Shown one piece after another: positions 33,267 to 40,975 of a stretch of 47,083 nt of DNA. The notes under the pieces were generated by a model that was not told the origin of the DNA, made no database searches, and saw only the letters and a list, made by a program, of their open reading frames with translations. The DNA lies in the NCBI GenBank assembly GCA_026394075.1, contig JAPKYX010000292.1:1-47083 (forward strand), given 5' to 3'. Source of the stretch: Acidobacteriota bacterium (GTDB lineage Bacteria; Acidobacteriota; Terriglobia; Bryobacterales; Bryobacteraceae). The stretch's first letter is position 1, and each line of letters opens with the position of its first letter. Both the position numbers and the translations under genes were made by a program.

Positions 33267-34877
33267 TTACCGCAGGTAGTTGTAGGCCACCACCACCAAG
33301 CCGACCACGCTGGCCAGGATTACGGAATGCCGCAGCGTGAAGCGGAAGAGCTTTGATTCATCCTCCGGCTTCATGCCCGTCGCGGCGGCGGCAACGGCGA
33401 TCGATTGCAGGCTGATCATCTTGCCCATCACTCCGCCCGCCGAATTGGAGGCGGCCATCAGCACCGGGTCCAGGCCCAGTTTGTTGGCCGTCACTACTTG
33501 CAGGTTGCCGAACAGAGCATTGGCTGACGTATCGCTGCCGGTCAGGAAGACGCCCAGCCAGCCGAGGATGGCCGAGAAGAACGGGAACAGCACGCCGGTC
33601 GCCGCCAGTGCCAGGCCCATGGTACCGGTGGCGCCGCAGTAGTTCAGCAGGAAGGCCAGCCCCAGGACGCTGGCGATGGTCAGCATGGAGAGGGCCAGTT
33701 GTTTGCAAGCAGTGGCGAACACGCCCGCCATCTGGCTGGGTGACACACGCAGCACGATGGCCGACAGGAAGGCCGCAAACATGCAGGCTGTGCCGGAGGC
33801 GGAAAAGAAGTTAAAGGTGAACACCGCCGCGTAAGGCGAGGCCTTGCCGGTGACCGGCGGCACGCGCTCCACCAGATTGTGCAGACCGGGCCAGTTGATC
33901 ATCATGGTGGCCTGGTTGAGGATGTTTTTCACCTCCGCCTCGCCCCACAGCAACACAAACATCACCAGGAAGGCATAGGGTGACCAGGCCAGCAGCACCT
34001 CGCCGATCGGATGCTTCTTCAAGGCCACGCGCACGCCGCTCTCGCCTTCCAGATGGAACGTGTCCTTGGGCTTCCAGAGGATCGATAGCAGCAGCATCGT
34101 GCCAATCGCCGACAGCGAACTGACGATGTCCACCAACTGCGGGCCGAGGTAGTTGGAGACGTAGAATTGTGCACCCGCAAAGGCCAGGCCGCAACCGAGC
34201 ACGGCCGGCAGCACGCCTCGGACGGCCTTCCAGCCGCCCATCACCATGATCAGGTAGGTGGGCACAAAAAACGAGACCGGGGCGCAGATGCGGCCCACCC
34301 AGGTGCTCAAGTCCTGCAAGGGCAGTTGGGTGATGCCGGCCAGGGTGATCACGGGAATCCCGATGGAACCAAAGGCCACCGGAGCGGTGTTGGCCAGCAG
34401 GCAGATGCCCGCCGCGTAGAAGGGCGAAAAGCCGAGGCCCGCCAGCATGGCGGCGGCCACCGCGACCGGCGTGCCGAACCCGGCCGCGCCTTCGATGAAA
34501 GCGCCAAAGGCGAAGGCGATCAGCAGTGCCTGCAAGCGGCGGTCGTCCGTTAAGGAGCCGATCGAGTCCTTCAAGATCTCAAAGCGGCCGGTCACCAGGG
34601 TGATGCGGTAAAGGATGATGGCCCAGAAGACAATCCAGCCGATGGGGAACATGCCGAACGCCGCGCCGTAGGCCACTGACGACAGCGCCAGGCCCACCGG
34701 CATCTGATAGAAGAACAGCGCCAGCACCAGCCCAGTGGCCAAGCCCGACAGCGCGGCCATCCAGGCCGGTTTGCGCGCGACGCCCAATAAATACAGCAGG
34801 ACCAGGATGGGCGCGGAGGCGACGATGGCGGCCAGCGCCAGGCCGGAATCATTCGGGGTATATGCTTGTTGCCACAT
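33267..34877 (-). CDS. lctP: L-lactate permease
   Basis: 536 residues, very hydrophobic, with the length and layout of LctP-family permeases that import lactate (and glycolate) with protons. Signature stretches are FGAFIEGAAGFGTPVAVAAA, LANTAPVAFGSIGIPVITLA, FFSASGTACMFAAF and FLTGSDTSANALFGNLQ, all of which are strongly kept in this family. The tail KPEDESKLFRFTLRHS precedes the last helix. No lactate dehydrogenase gene is in the window. It is divergent from the sodium-solute symporter across 59 bases that include a palindrome. Confidence 0.94.
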   Translation of the reverse strand: MWQQAYTPNDSGLALAAIVASAPILVLLYLLGVARKPAWMAALSGLATGLVLALFFYQMPVGLALSSVAYGAAFGMFPIGWIVFWAIILYRITLVTGRFEILKDSIGSLTDDRRLQALLIAFAFGAFIEGAAGFGTPVAVAAAMLAGLGFSPFYAAGICLLANTAPVAFGSIGIPVITLAGITQLPLQDLSTWVGRICAPVSFFVPTYLIMVMGGWKAVRGVLPAVLGCGLAFAGAQFYVSNYLGPQLVDIVSSLSAIGTMLLLSILWKPKDTFHLEGESGVRVALKKHPIGEVLLAWSPYAFLVMFVLLWGEAEVKNILNQATMMINWPGLHNLVERVPPVTGKASPYAAVFTFNFFSASGTACMFAAFLSAIVLRVSPSQMAGVFATACKQLALSMLTIASVLGLAFLLNYCGATGTMGLALAATGVLFPFFSAILGWLGVFLTGSDTSANALFGNLQVVTANKLGLDPVLMAASNSAGGVMGKMISLQSIAVAAAATGMKPEDESKLFRFTLRHSVILASVVGLVVVAYNYLR

Positions 34878-34889
34878 GGAGGATCAATC

Positions 34890-34901
34890 TGTGATATCAC
34901 A
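34890..34901. promoter_or_regulatory. palindromic operator candidate between lctP and the symporter
   Basis: TGTGATATCACA is a perfect 12-base palindrome, 12 bases upstream of the lctP ATG and 35 bases before the divergent symporter start. It recalls CRP half sites (TGTGA/TCACA), but CRP needs six bases between them and here there are two. GntR/FadR-type regulators also use short palindromes of this size. It is a good operator candidate for one or both genes. Confidence 0.4.
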
Positions 34902-34936
34902 GGTCAGCTTAGGGCTTCGCGCCTCCCAAATCTTCC

Positions 34937-36586
34937 ATGCATCTTGCTCCCATTGATTACGCCATTCTCGGCCTCTATTTCCTGTTCGTCATCTTCATTG
35001 GCTGGTACCTAAAAAAACGGGTGACCTCGAGTGAGGACTTCCTCACGGGCGGCCATTCGGTGCCCACCTGGGTGGCATCGCTCGCTTTTCTCGCCGCCAA
35101 CCTGGGCGCGCAGGAAGTGATCGGCATGTGCGCCTCCGGGGCCAAGTACGGCATCATGACCGCCCACTTTTACTGGGTAGGTGCTGTGCCCGCCATGCTG
35201 TTCGTCGGCGTCTTTATGATGCCGTTCTACTACGGCAGCCGAGCGCGCAGTGTGCCGGAGTACTTGAAGCTGCGTTTTGACGAGAAGACTCGCGCCTTGA
35301 ACGCGCTGACGTTTGCCGCCATGACGGTGTTTAGCTCCGGCATCTCGATGTATGCCTTGGGGCTGTTGCTGCAGGCGATGCTGGGCTGGAGCTTCACGCT
35401 CAGTGTTGTGGTGTCGGCCGCGATCGTGCTGGCCTACACCTGGACGGGTGGTTTGAAGAGCGCGATCTACAACGAGGTATTGCAGTTCTTCCTGATCGTG
35501 GCGGGCTTTGCGCCTCTGGCCTACATGGCGGTGACGCAGGCCGGTGGCTGGCAAGGCATGGCGGCGCGGGTGCCGGAGGTGATGACGCACTCCTGGAAGT
35601 ACACGGGTTCAGCCGCGCAGAATCCGATGGGCATTGAGATTTTTGGGTTGGTGGCGGGCCTAGGCTTTGTGTTGAGCTTCGGGTACTGGTGCACGGACTT
35701 TCTGGTGGTGCAGCGGGCCATGGCCGCGCGGTCGATGTCGGCGGCGCGCCGGACGCCCGTCCTGGCCGCCATCCCCAAGATGCTGATGCCGTTCATCGTG
35801 ATCGTGCCTGGCATCGCGGCGCTGGCCTTATCTCAGATGGGCGGCGACTATGCGTTGCCCGTGAAGGGATCCAGTTACGACTACGACCAGGCGATGACAA
35901 CGCTGATGGCCAAGTTCTATGGCCCGGGGTTGATGGGCTTGGGCGTGACGGCTCTGTTCGCCAGCTTCATGTCGGGCATGGCGGGCAACGTGACCGCCTT
36001 CAACACGGTGTTCACCTATGACCTCTACCAGAGCTACATCCGGCCCAACGCCCCCGATTCGCACTACCTGAAGGTGGGCCGCTTCACCACCATTTGGGGC
36101 ATCGGATTGTCGATCGCCACGGCCTATCTGGCGCAGCAGTTCAACAACATCATGGACTTTCTGCAGCTGGTGTTTGGCTTCGTCAACGCTCCCTTGTTCG
36201 CCACCTTCCTGCTGGGCATGTTCTGGAAGCGGGCCACGGGTCATGGAGCGTTTACGGGCTTGCTGGCGGGGACAACCGCCGCGGCGTTGACGCATGGTTT
36301 GACGCTCGCTGAAGGCAAGGGTGCCTGGCTGGGGCAGCTGCAAAGCTTCCCCTCGACGATGGCGCAGAATTTCTGGATCGCCATCTTTGCCTGGACCACT
36401 TGTTTTGTGGTGACCATCGGCGTCAGCCTGGCCACGACACCCAAGACCGAAGCCGAACTGACGGGCCTGGTCCGTGGGCTTACCGTGATGCCCGATGAGA
36501 GCGGCTGGAAGTGGTATCAACGCCCGGGTCCGCTGGCGCTGGTGGTGCTGGCCGCTGTGGCCGCGCTGAATGTCCTGTTCTGGTAG
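34937..36586 (+). CDS. sodium:solute symporter, probably a galactose/sugar importer
   Basis: 549 residues, about 13-14 membrane segments, of the SSS/SGLT family. Recognisable parts are YAILGLYFLFVIFIGWYL, SSEDFLTGGHSVPTWVASLA, the AYTWTGGLKSAIYNEVLQFF stretch, and QFNNIMDFLQLVFGFVNAPL near the end. Several of these match the Vibrio galactose symporter type (vSGLT). Because a galactokinase starts 18 bases after its stop on the same strand, galactose or a close sugar is the likely cargo, imported with sodium. It is divergent from lctP. Confidence 0.9.
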   Translation: MHLAPIDYAILGLYFLFVIFIGWYLKKRVTSSEDFLTGGHSVPTWVASLAFLAANLGAQEVIGMCASGAKYGIMTAHFYWVGAVPAMLFVGVFMMPFYYGSRARSVPEYLKLRFDEKTRALNALTFAAMTVFSSGISMYALGLLLQAMLGWSFTLSVVVSAAIVLAYTWTGGLKSAIYNEVLQFFLIVAGFAPLAYMAVTQAGGWQGMAARVPEVMTHSWKYTGSAAQNPMGIEIFGLVAGLGFVLSFGYWCTDFLVVQRAMAARSMSAARRTPVLAAIPKMLMPFIVIVPGIAALALSQMGGDYALPVKGSSYDYDQAMTTLMAKFYGPGLMGLGVTALFASFMSGMAGNVTAFNTVFTYDLYQSYIRPNAPDSHYLKVGRFTTIWGIGLSIATAYLAQQFNNIMDFLQLVFGFVNAPLFATFLLGMFWKRATGHGAFTGLLAGTTAAALTHGLTLAEGKGAWLGQLQSFPSTMAQNFWIAIFAWTTCFVVTIGVSLATTPKTEAELTGLVRGLTVMPDESGWKWYQRPGPLALVVLAAVAALNVLFW

Positions 36587-36604
36587 CGTACGCTGCATAA
36601 GTAG

Positions 36605-37615
36605 ATGAGCCACCGCTTCCGCGCCCCGGGCCGTGTCAACCTGATCGGCGAGCACACCGACTACAACCAGGGTTTTGTGCTGCCCATTGCCATTGATCTG
36701 GCCTGCACGGTCTCCATCGAACCAGCCGCTGAATGGACCGTCACGTCGCTTCAGTTCGGCGAGACCCACGTGTTGGGCTCGGCCAAGCGAGGCGACTGGA
36801 CCGACTATGTACTGGGCATCGTCGAGGAGTTTGGCTGCGGACGCGCGCCGCTGCATTTGACTGTTGATTCAGCGGTCCCGCTGGGCAGCGGCCTGAGTTC
36901 GTCGGCGTCGCTGGAAGTCTCACTGGCGCTGGCGTGCCTGGAGGGCCAGCCGATCCCGCCCATGGAACTGGTCCGGCGGGTGCATCGCGTGGAGACGGAG
37001 TTTATCGGCCTGCCGTGCGGCATCATGGACCAGTACATTTCCGTGTTCGGCCGGGCGGGGCACGCGGTGTTGATCGATTGCCGCACCCAGCGGTCCCATC
37101 TGGTGCCGTTGCCTGCGGGCGTCGAGTATGTAGTGGTGAACACGATGGTGAAGCATACGCTGGCCACCTCGGCCTATGCCACCCGGGTAGCCGAATGCGC
37201 GGTGGATGCGCAAGCACTGGGTGTGGCCTCACTGCGCGATGCCGTGATCAGCGGCGGACGCCCGCGGGCGCGGCACATCATTTCAGAGAACGCCCGTGTG
37301 CTGGAATTCGTCGCGGCGTGTGAGCGGGGCGATCTGAAGGCGATGGGGCAGCTGATGGTTGCTTCGCACTTAAGCCTGCGCGAGGATTATGAAGTCTCCT
37401 GTCCGGAACTCGACTTTCTGGTCGATCAGGCCAGCCAGTTCCCGGGCGTCTACGGCGCTCGCATGACCGGCGGCGGCTTTGGCGGCTGTGCCATTGCGCT
37501 GGTAGATGCCGGGGACGCCACGGCGTTTGAGCAGACGGTTACGGATGCCTATCAGGGGCGATTCGGTCGGACGCCCGCTGTGTACCGTGTCACCCCTTCT
37601 GACGGCGCGGCCTAG
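36605..37615 (+). CDS. galK: galactokinase
   Basis: 336 residues, somewhat shorter than E. coli GalK (382) but with all GHMP-kinase motifs. RAPGRVNLIGEHTDYNQGFV is the galactokinase signature, with galactose-contacting Glu-His-Thr-Asp. VPLGSGLSSSASLEVSLAL is the ATP-binding motif 2. CGIMDQYISVFG carries the catalytic Asp, and YGARMTGGGFGGCAIAL is motif 3. It phosphorylates galactose with ATP, the first step of the Leloir pathway. It follows the symporter by 18 bases, so the two form an uptake-and-trapping unit; galT and galE are not in the window. ATG 36605 has a poor ribosome site, as in coupled genes. Confidence 0.95.
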   Translation: MSHRFRAPGRVNLIGEHTDYNQGFVLPIAIDLACTVSIEPAAEWTVTSLQFGETHVLGSAKRGDWTDYVLGIVEEFGCGRAPLHLTVDSAVPLGSGLSSSASLEVSLALACLEGQPIPPMELVRRVHRVETEFIGLPCGIMDQYISVFGRAGHAVLIDCRTQRSHLVPLPAGVEYVVVNTMVKHTLATSAYATRVAECAVDAQALGVASLRDAVISGGRPRARHIISENARVLEFVAACERGDLKAMGQLMVASHLSLREDYEVSCPELDFLVDQASQFPGVYGARMTGGGFGGCAIALVDAGDATAFEQTVTDAYQGRFGRTPAVYRVTPSDGAA

Positions 37616-37681
37616 TGGCCTGACCCAGAAGAGCGTTGAATTGCGATGGGACCGGAGGGGAAGCTCTTGGGAAAGAGAGCA

Positions 37682-37710
37682 GACCGCTCCTGCGGGTCGC
37701 GGCTCGGTAC
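37682..37710 (-). repeat. dispersed repeat, copy 1 (family B)
   Basis: On the minus strand this reads GTACCGAGCCGCGACCCGCA then GGAGCGGTC. It resembles the plus-strand element at 46267-46293 (ACGGAGCCGTGACCGCAAGG then GAGCGGG). The shared core is GAGCCG-GACC-GCA-GGAGCGG with small gaps. Both copies lie in intergenic DNA. From memory this kind of word is common between genes in Solibacter-group genomes. Confidence 0.45.
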
Positions 37711-37741
37711 GGCTGCGGCTTTGGTTTGAAGTACTTGTGAT

Positions 37742-37784
37742 CTTTATGGGCGCTCTGCTGGCCTAACGCCATTGCGCCATAAAG
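37742..37784. other. imperfect inverted repeat upstream of the TPR gene
   Basis: CTTTATGGGCGC (37742-37753) pairs with GCGCCATAAAG (37774-37784) with one bulged G and a 20-base loop, ending 41 bases before the TPR gene's ATG. With the family B repeat it accounts for most structure in the 210-base gap after galK. It could end the galK transcript or be part of the next gene's leader. Confidence 0.35.
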
Positions 37785-37825
37785 AATTCATCCCTACCCG
37801 CCGTAAACTAGGGAGTACACATCCT

Positions 37826-39622
37826 ATGCGCTGCTTTATTGGCCTGATCTTTCTGTGGTGGATGAGCGCCCTCTGGGCCGGGCAGTTGCGGCCCGATCCG
37901 GTGCGCGCCAAACGCTTGGCGGAGCAGGGGCAACGTCTGGAAACGGCTGGACAGTTGGACCAGGCGCTGAAGGCCTACTCCGAGGCCCTGACGGCGGACC
38001 CGGGCTACTTTGATGCGCTGAAGAGCCGCGCCAAGATCCGGTTTCTGGCCGGGGATGTGAATGAGTCCTTGGCGGATTTCGATCGCGCGCTGACGATCAA
38101 ACCCGAAGATGCCGAGACCTGGAGCCTGCGGGGCGATGTCAATGCCGAACTGGGAAATCTGGACCGGTCGATGCGGGATTATTCTCGTGCCATTTCCGGC
38201 GGCCTGGAACGGTCAACTCTTTATCACGCGCGCGGCGTCGTGTACGTCCGCTTGGGGGAGGCCGGCAAGGCGATTGAAGATTTCTCGCGCGCCATCCGGC
38301 TGAAGCTGGACAATCCGGCACCCTACAAGGACCGCGGCGTGGCGCACGCGCTGCGGGGCGAACTGCAGAAGGCGCTGGACGACTACGACCGGGCCGTTCA
38401 ACTGCGTCCGGACTACGCCGAGGCCTTGATGGAACGCGGCTACGCCTACGGGCAGCTGGGCCAGTTCGAGCGGGCGATGCCGGACTTCAACAAGGCCTTG
38501 CAATTGCGCCCGGAGAGCCCCAAGGGCTACGCCGTGCGGGGTGCCACTTATTCGCTGATGGGCGAGCATCAGGCGGCGGTGACTGACTACACGCAGGCAC
38601 TGCGCCGGTCGCCGGATGACCCGGCGCTCTACTTGGCGCGAGGTGCCGCCTTTGCTGCTCTGAAGCAGTTGCCGGAGGCTCTGGCTGATCGGGAGAAGGC
38701 GGTCCAGCTTGCTCCCAAGATGCCGCAGGGGTATGTCGCGCGGGGCTCCAGCTATCATCTGCTGGGCCAGCACGAGAAGGGCATGGCGGATCGCAACAAG
38801 GCGATTGAGTTGGACCCCGAATTTGCGGAAGCATGGCTGGCGCGCGGCAGTGCGCATTTCTTGATGGAGCAGTACGGGCCCGCCGTGGCCGATCTGGAGC
38901 AGGCGCTGAAGTTGCGGCCCGATCTGGCGGAAGCGAAAGACGTGCTGGCCAAGGCCCGGGCGAAACTGCCGCCGCCGCCTCCGCTGGCCAAGCCGCCGGC
39001 GGCCACCTTGTTTCCGGAGAGCAATACTGCTCCGCCCTCGAAAACTGTGGCTGCCAATACGGCCGCGGCCCGCCCGGCGAACACTACCTCTACGATGCCG
39101 GTGAAGTCCATTTCGCCGCCCCTGGTGCCGCCACCCGCCACTGCCGCACCCGTGGCGTCGCCGCCGGCCCCCGTAGCGAACGCAGCGTCGAACGCTGTGC
39201 CGAACGCAGCCCAAGGGACGACGCAGGCCTCCCTGCCGGGCCCGGCGGCTCCCCACCTCACCACGCCCGCGCCCTCCGCAAGTGCCAAGCACGGAGCCGC
39301 GGCTGTGCGGTCTGCCCGGCAATTGGAGCGAGAAGCGCGCGCCTTGCTGAAAGCCGGGCAGCCCAAGGATGCGTTGCCGCTGCTTGATGAAGCGCTGGAG
39401 GCTGACCGTAAGTTGGCGTCGGCTTGGAATGCGCGAGGGTTTGCCCACTTCGTTTTGCGCAACCTGGATCAAGCAGCCTCAGACTTTGACGAGGCGATCC
39501 GCTTGAAGCCCGACTATGCCAACGCTTATCACAACCGCGCCAATGCCCGAAAACTGAAGGGCGATTCCACCGGGGCCATTGCCGACTTCACCAAGTCCCG
39601 CGAGTTGTTGGCCGCAAGGTAA
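37826..39622 (+). CDS. secreted TPR protein with Pro/Ala linker
   Basis: 598 residues from ATG 37826, preceded by AGGGAG (10-base gap) and starting a signal peptide (MRCFIGLIFLWWMSALWAG). Residues ~30-380 are about ten TPR repeats of very regular wording (YSEALTADPGYFDALKSRAK, AIRLKLDNPAPYKDRG, NKAIELDPEFAEAWLARG). A ~120-residue segment rich in Pro, Ala, Thr and Ser without structure follows (from LPPPPPLAKPPAATLF). The last ~100 residues return to TPR (ARALLKAGQPKDALPLLDEA; AIRLKPDYANAYHNRAN). The linker may cross the cell wall or join two binding parts. A TTG at 37772 would add 18 non-signal-like residues. No enzyme motif. Confidence 0.87.
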   Translation: MRCFIGLIFLWWMSALWAGQLRPDPVRAKRLAEQGQRLETAGQLDQALKAYSEALTADPGYFDALKSRAKIRFLAGDVNESLADFDRALTIKPEDAETWSLRGDVNAELGNLDRSMRDYSRAISGGLERSTLYHARGVVYVRLGEAGKAIEDFSRAIRLKLDNPAPYKDRGVAHALRGELQKALDDYDRAVQLRPDYAEALMERGYAYGQLGQFERAMPDFNKALQLRPESPKGYAVRGATYSLMGEHQAAVTDYTQALRRSPDDPALYLARGAAFAALKQLPEALADREKAVQLAPKMPQGYVARGSSYHLLGQHEKGMADRNKAIELDPEFAEAWLARGSAHFLMEQYGPAVADLEQALKLRPDLAEAKDVLAKARAKLPPPPPLAKPPAATLFPESNTAPPSKTVAANTAAARPANTTSTMPVKSISPPLVPPPATAAPVASPPAPVANAASNAVPNAAQGTTQASLPGPAAPHLTTPAPSASAKHGAAAVRSARQLEREARALLKAGQPKDALPLLDEALEADRKLASAWNARGFAHFVLRNLDQAASDFDEAIRLKPDYANAYHNRANARKLKGDSTGAIADFTKSRELLAAR

Positions 39623-39691
39623 GCTGGGTCGGCGGGCGGTGGCGGGTCCTGGCCGGGGCCCCCGATGTGGGACAGTGTGGGGCAGATCGCC

Positions 39692-40906
39692 ATGCTGAAC
39701 CGTCGCCATTTCCTGCTGGGCACTGCCGCGCTTTCTCATTCTCTGCGGGCCGCTCCGGCCCCCGTCAGGGCCATTACCAAGGGGCCGAAGTTCCATTGGT
39801 TCGGCTACTACGACAAGCTTGAATTTGACCCCACGGGACGCTACGTTCTGTCCAACCAGGTGGACTTCGAACACCGAAGCCCCACGGCCAACGATGTGAT
39901 CCAGGTAGGCATGATCGATCTGCGGGACGGTGATCGCTGGACCCAGTTGGGTGAAAGCCGCGCCTGGAACTGGCAGCAGGGCTGCATGCTGCAATGGCTG
40001 CCGGGTTCGCGTGATGAGGTGATCTGGAATGATCGCGTGGAGGGGCAGTTTGTCTGTCACATCCGCAATATCCATTCCGGCAAACAGAGGACGTTGCCGG
40101 GGCCAGTCTATAGCGTCAGCCCGGATTCGAAGTGGGCCGTCTCCCCGGACTTCCGCCGTTTGAACCAGACCCGTCCGGGGTATGGCTATGCGGGTGTGCC
40201 GGACCCATTCGAGAGTGACCTTACTCCCGAACAGGCGGGCATCTGGCGCATCGATTTGAAGACCGGGCAGCGGCGGTTGCTGATCTCCTTTGCCGACGCC
40301 ACCCGAGTCCCCAACTTGCACTCCCCCTGGGAACCCACGGCCAAGCATTGGTTCAACCATCTGCTGCATTCGCCCGATGGCCAGCGTTTCATCTTTCTAC
40401 ACCGGTGGCGTGGGCCCAAGCAAGGCCCGGGCTTTGGCACCCGCATGTTCACGGCCAACGGAGAAGGCAAGGACCTCTTCGTGCTGGACCCGCACGGCGG
40501 CACGTCGCACTTTATCTGGCGTGACCGGCAGAACGTGCTGGCCTGGGCCAAACACCCCTCGCACGGGGACAAGTTTTATCTCTACCGGGACAAGACCGAT
40601 CAGGTGGAAGTGGTGGGCAAAGACGTGATGACCGTCAACGGCCATTGCACGTACCTGCCGGGCAACCGCTGGATTCTGAACGACACGTATCCGATCAATA
40701 ACCTCCACTACCTGTACCTCTACGAAGTGGCTACCGGGCGTAAGGTGCCGCTGGGCGAATTTTCCTCGCAGCCCCCTTACCGCGGCGAGTACCGTTGTGA
40801 CCTGCACCCGCGCAGCAGCCCGGACGGCAAAATGGTGGCCATCGACTCTTCGCATGGTGGCAACGGGCGGCAGATCTATCTGGTGGACGTTTCCGGCGTC
40901 GCTTAG
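39692..40906 (+). CDS. exported beta-propeller protein, oligogalacturonate-lyase/TolB-like
   Basis: 404 residues from ATG 39692, where NRRHFLLGTAALSHSLRAA forms a Tat-type signal; ATG 39665 adds nine poor residues. The body is made of repeated four-strand blade patterns (FDPTGRYVLSNQVDFE; SPDSKWAVSPDFRRL; SPDGQRFIFLHRW; SSPDGKMVAIDSSHGG). The repeated SPDG turns are typical of WD40/PD40 and of seven-bladed oligogalacturonate lyase. Metal-type histidines are present (HYLYLYE, NGHCTYL), but I cannot align them to a catalytic site. A role in pectin breakdown is possible; a structural or sensing propeller is as likely. Confidence 0.72.
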   Translation: MLNRRHFLLGTAALSHSLRAAPAPVRAITKGPKFHWFGYYDKLEFDPTGRYVLSNQVDFEHRSPTANDVIQVGMIDLRDGDRWTQLGESRAWNWQQGCMLQWLPGSRDEVIWNDRVEGQFVCHIRNIHSGKQRTLPGPVYSVSPDSKWAVSPDFRRLNQTRPGYGYAGVPDPFESDLTPEQAGIWRIDLKTGQRRLLISFADATRVPNLHSPWEPTAKHWFNHLLHSPDGQRFIFLHRWRGPKQGPGFGTRMFTANGEGKDLFVLDPHGGTSHFIWRDRQNVLAWAKHPSHGDKFYLYRDKTDQVEVVGKDVMTVNGHCTYLPGNRWILNDTYPINNLHYLYLYEVATGRKVPLGEFSSQPPYRGEYRCDLHPRSSPDGKMVAIDSSHGGNGRQIYLVDVSGVA

Positions 40907-40975
40907 TGGCTGCTTATCTGAGGCGGAGCTCTGCGTCCTATACTGAAAGGCTTAAGGAAGGGGACCCCGCTGCGC

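Noticed and set aside
34890-34901. CRP/FNR binding site
   Set aside because: Half sites look right but are separated by two bases instead of six (CRP) or four (FNR), so the known proteins would not fit.
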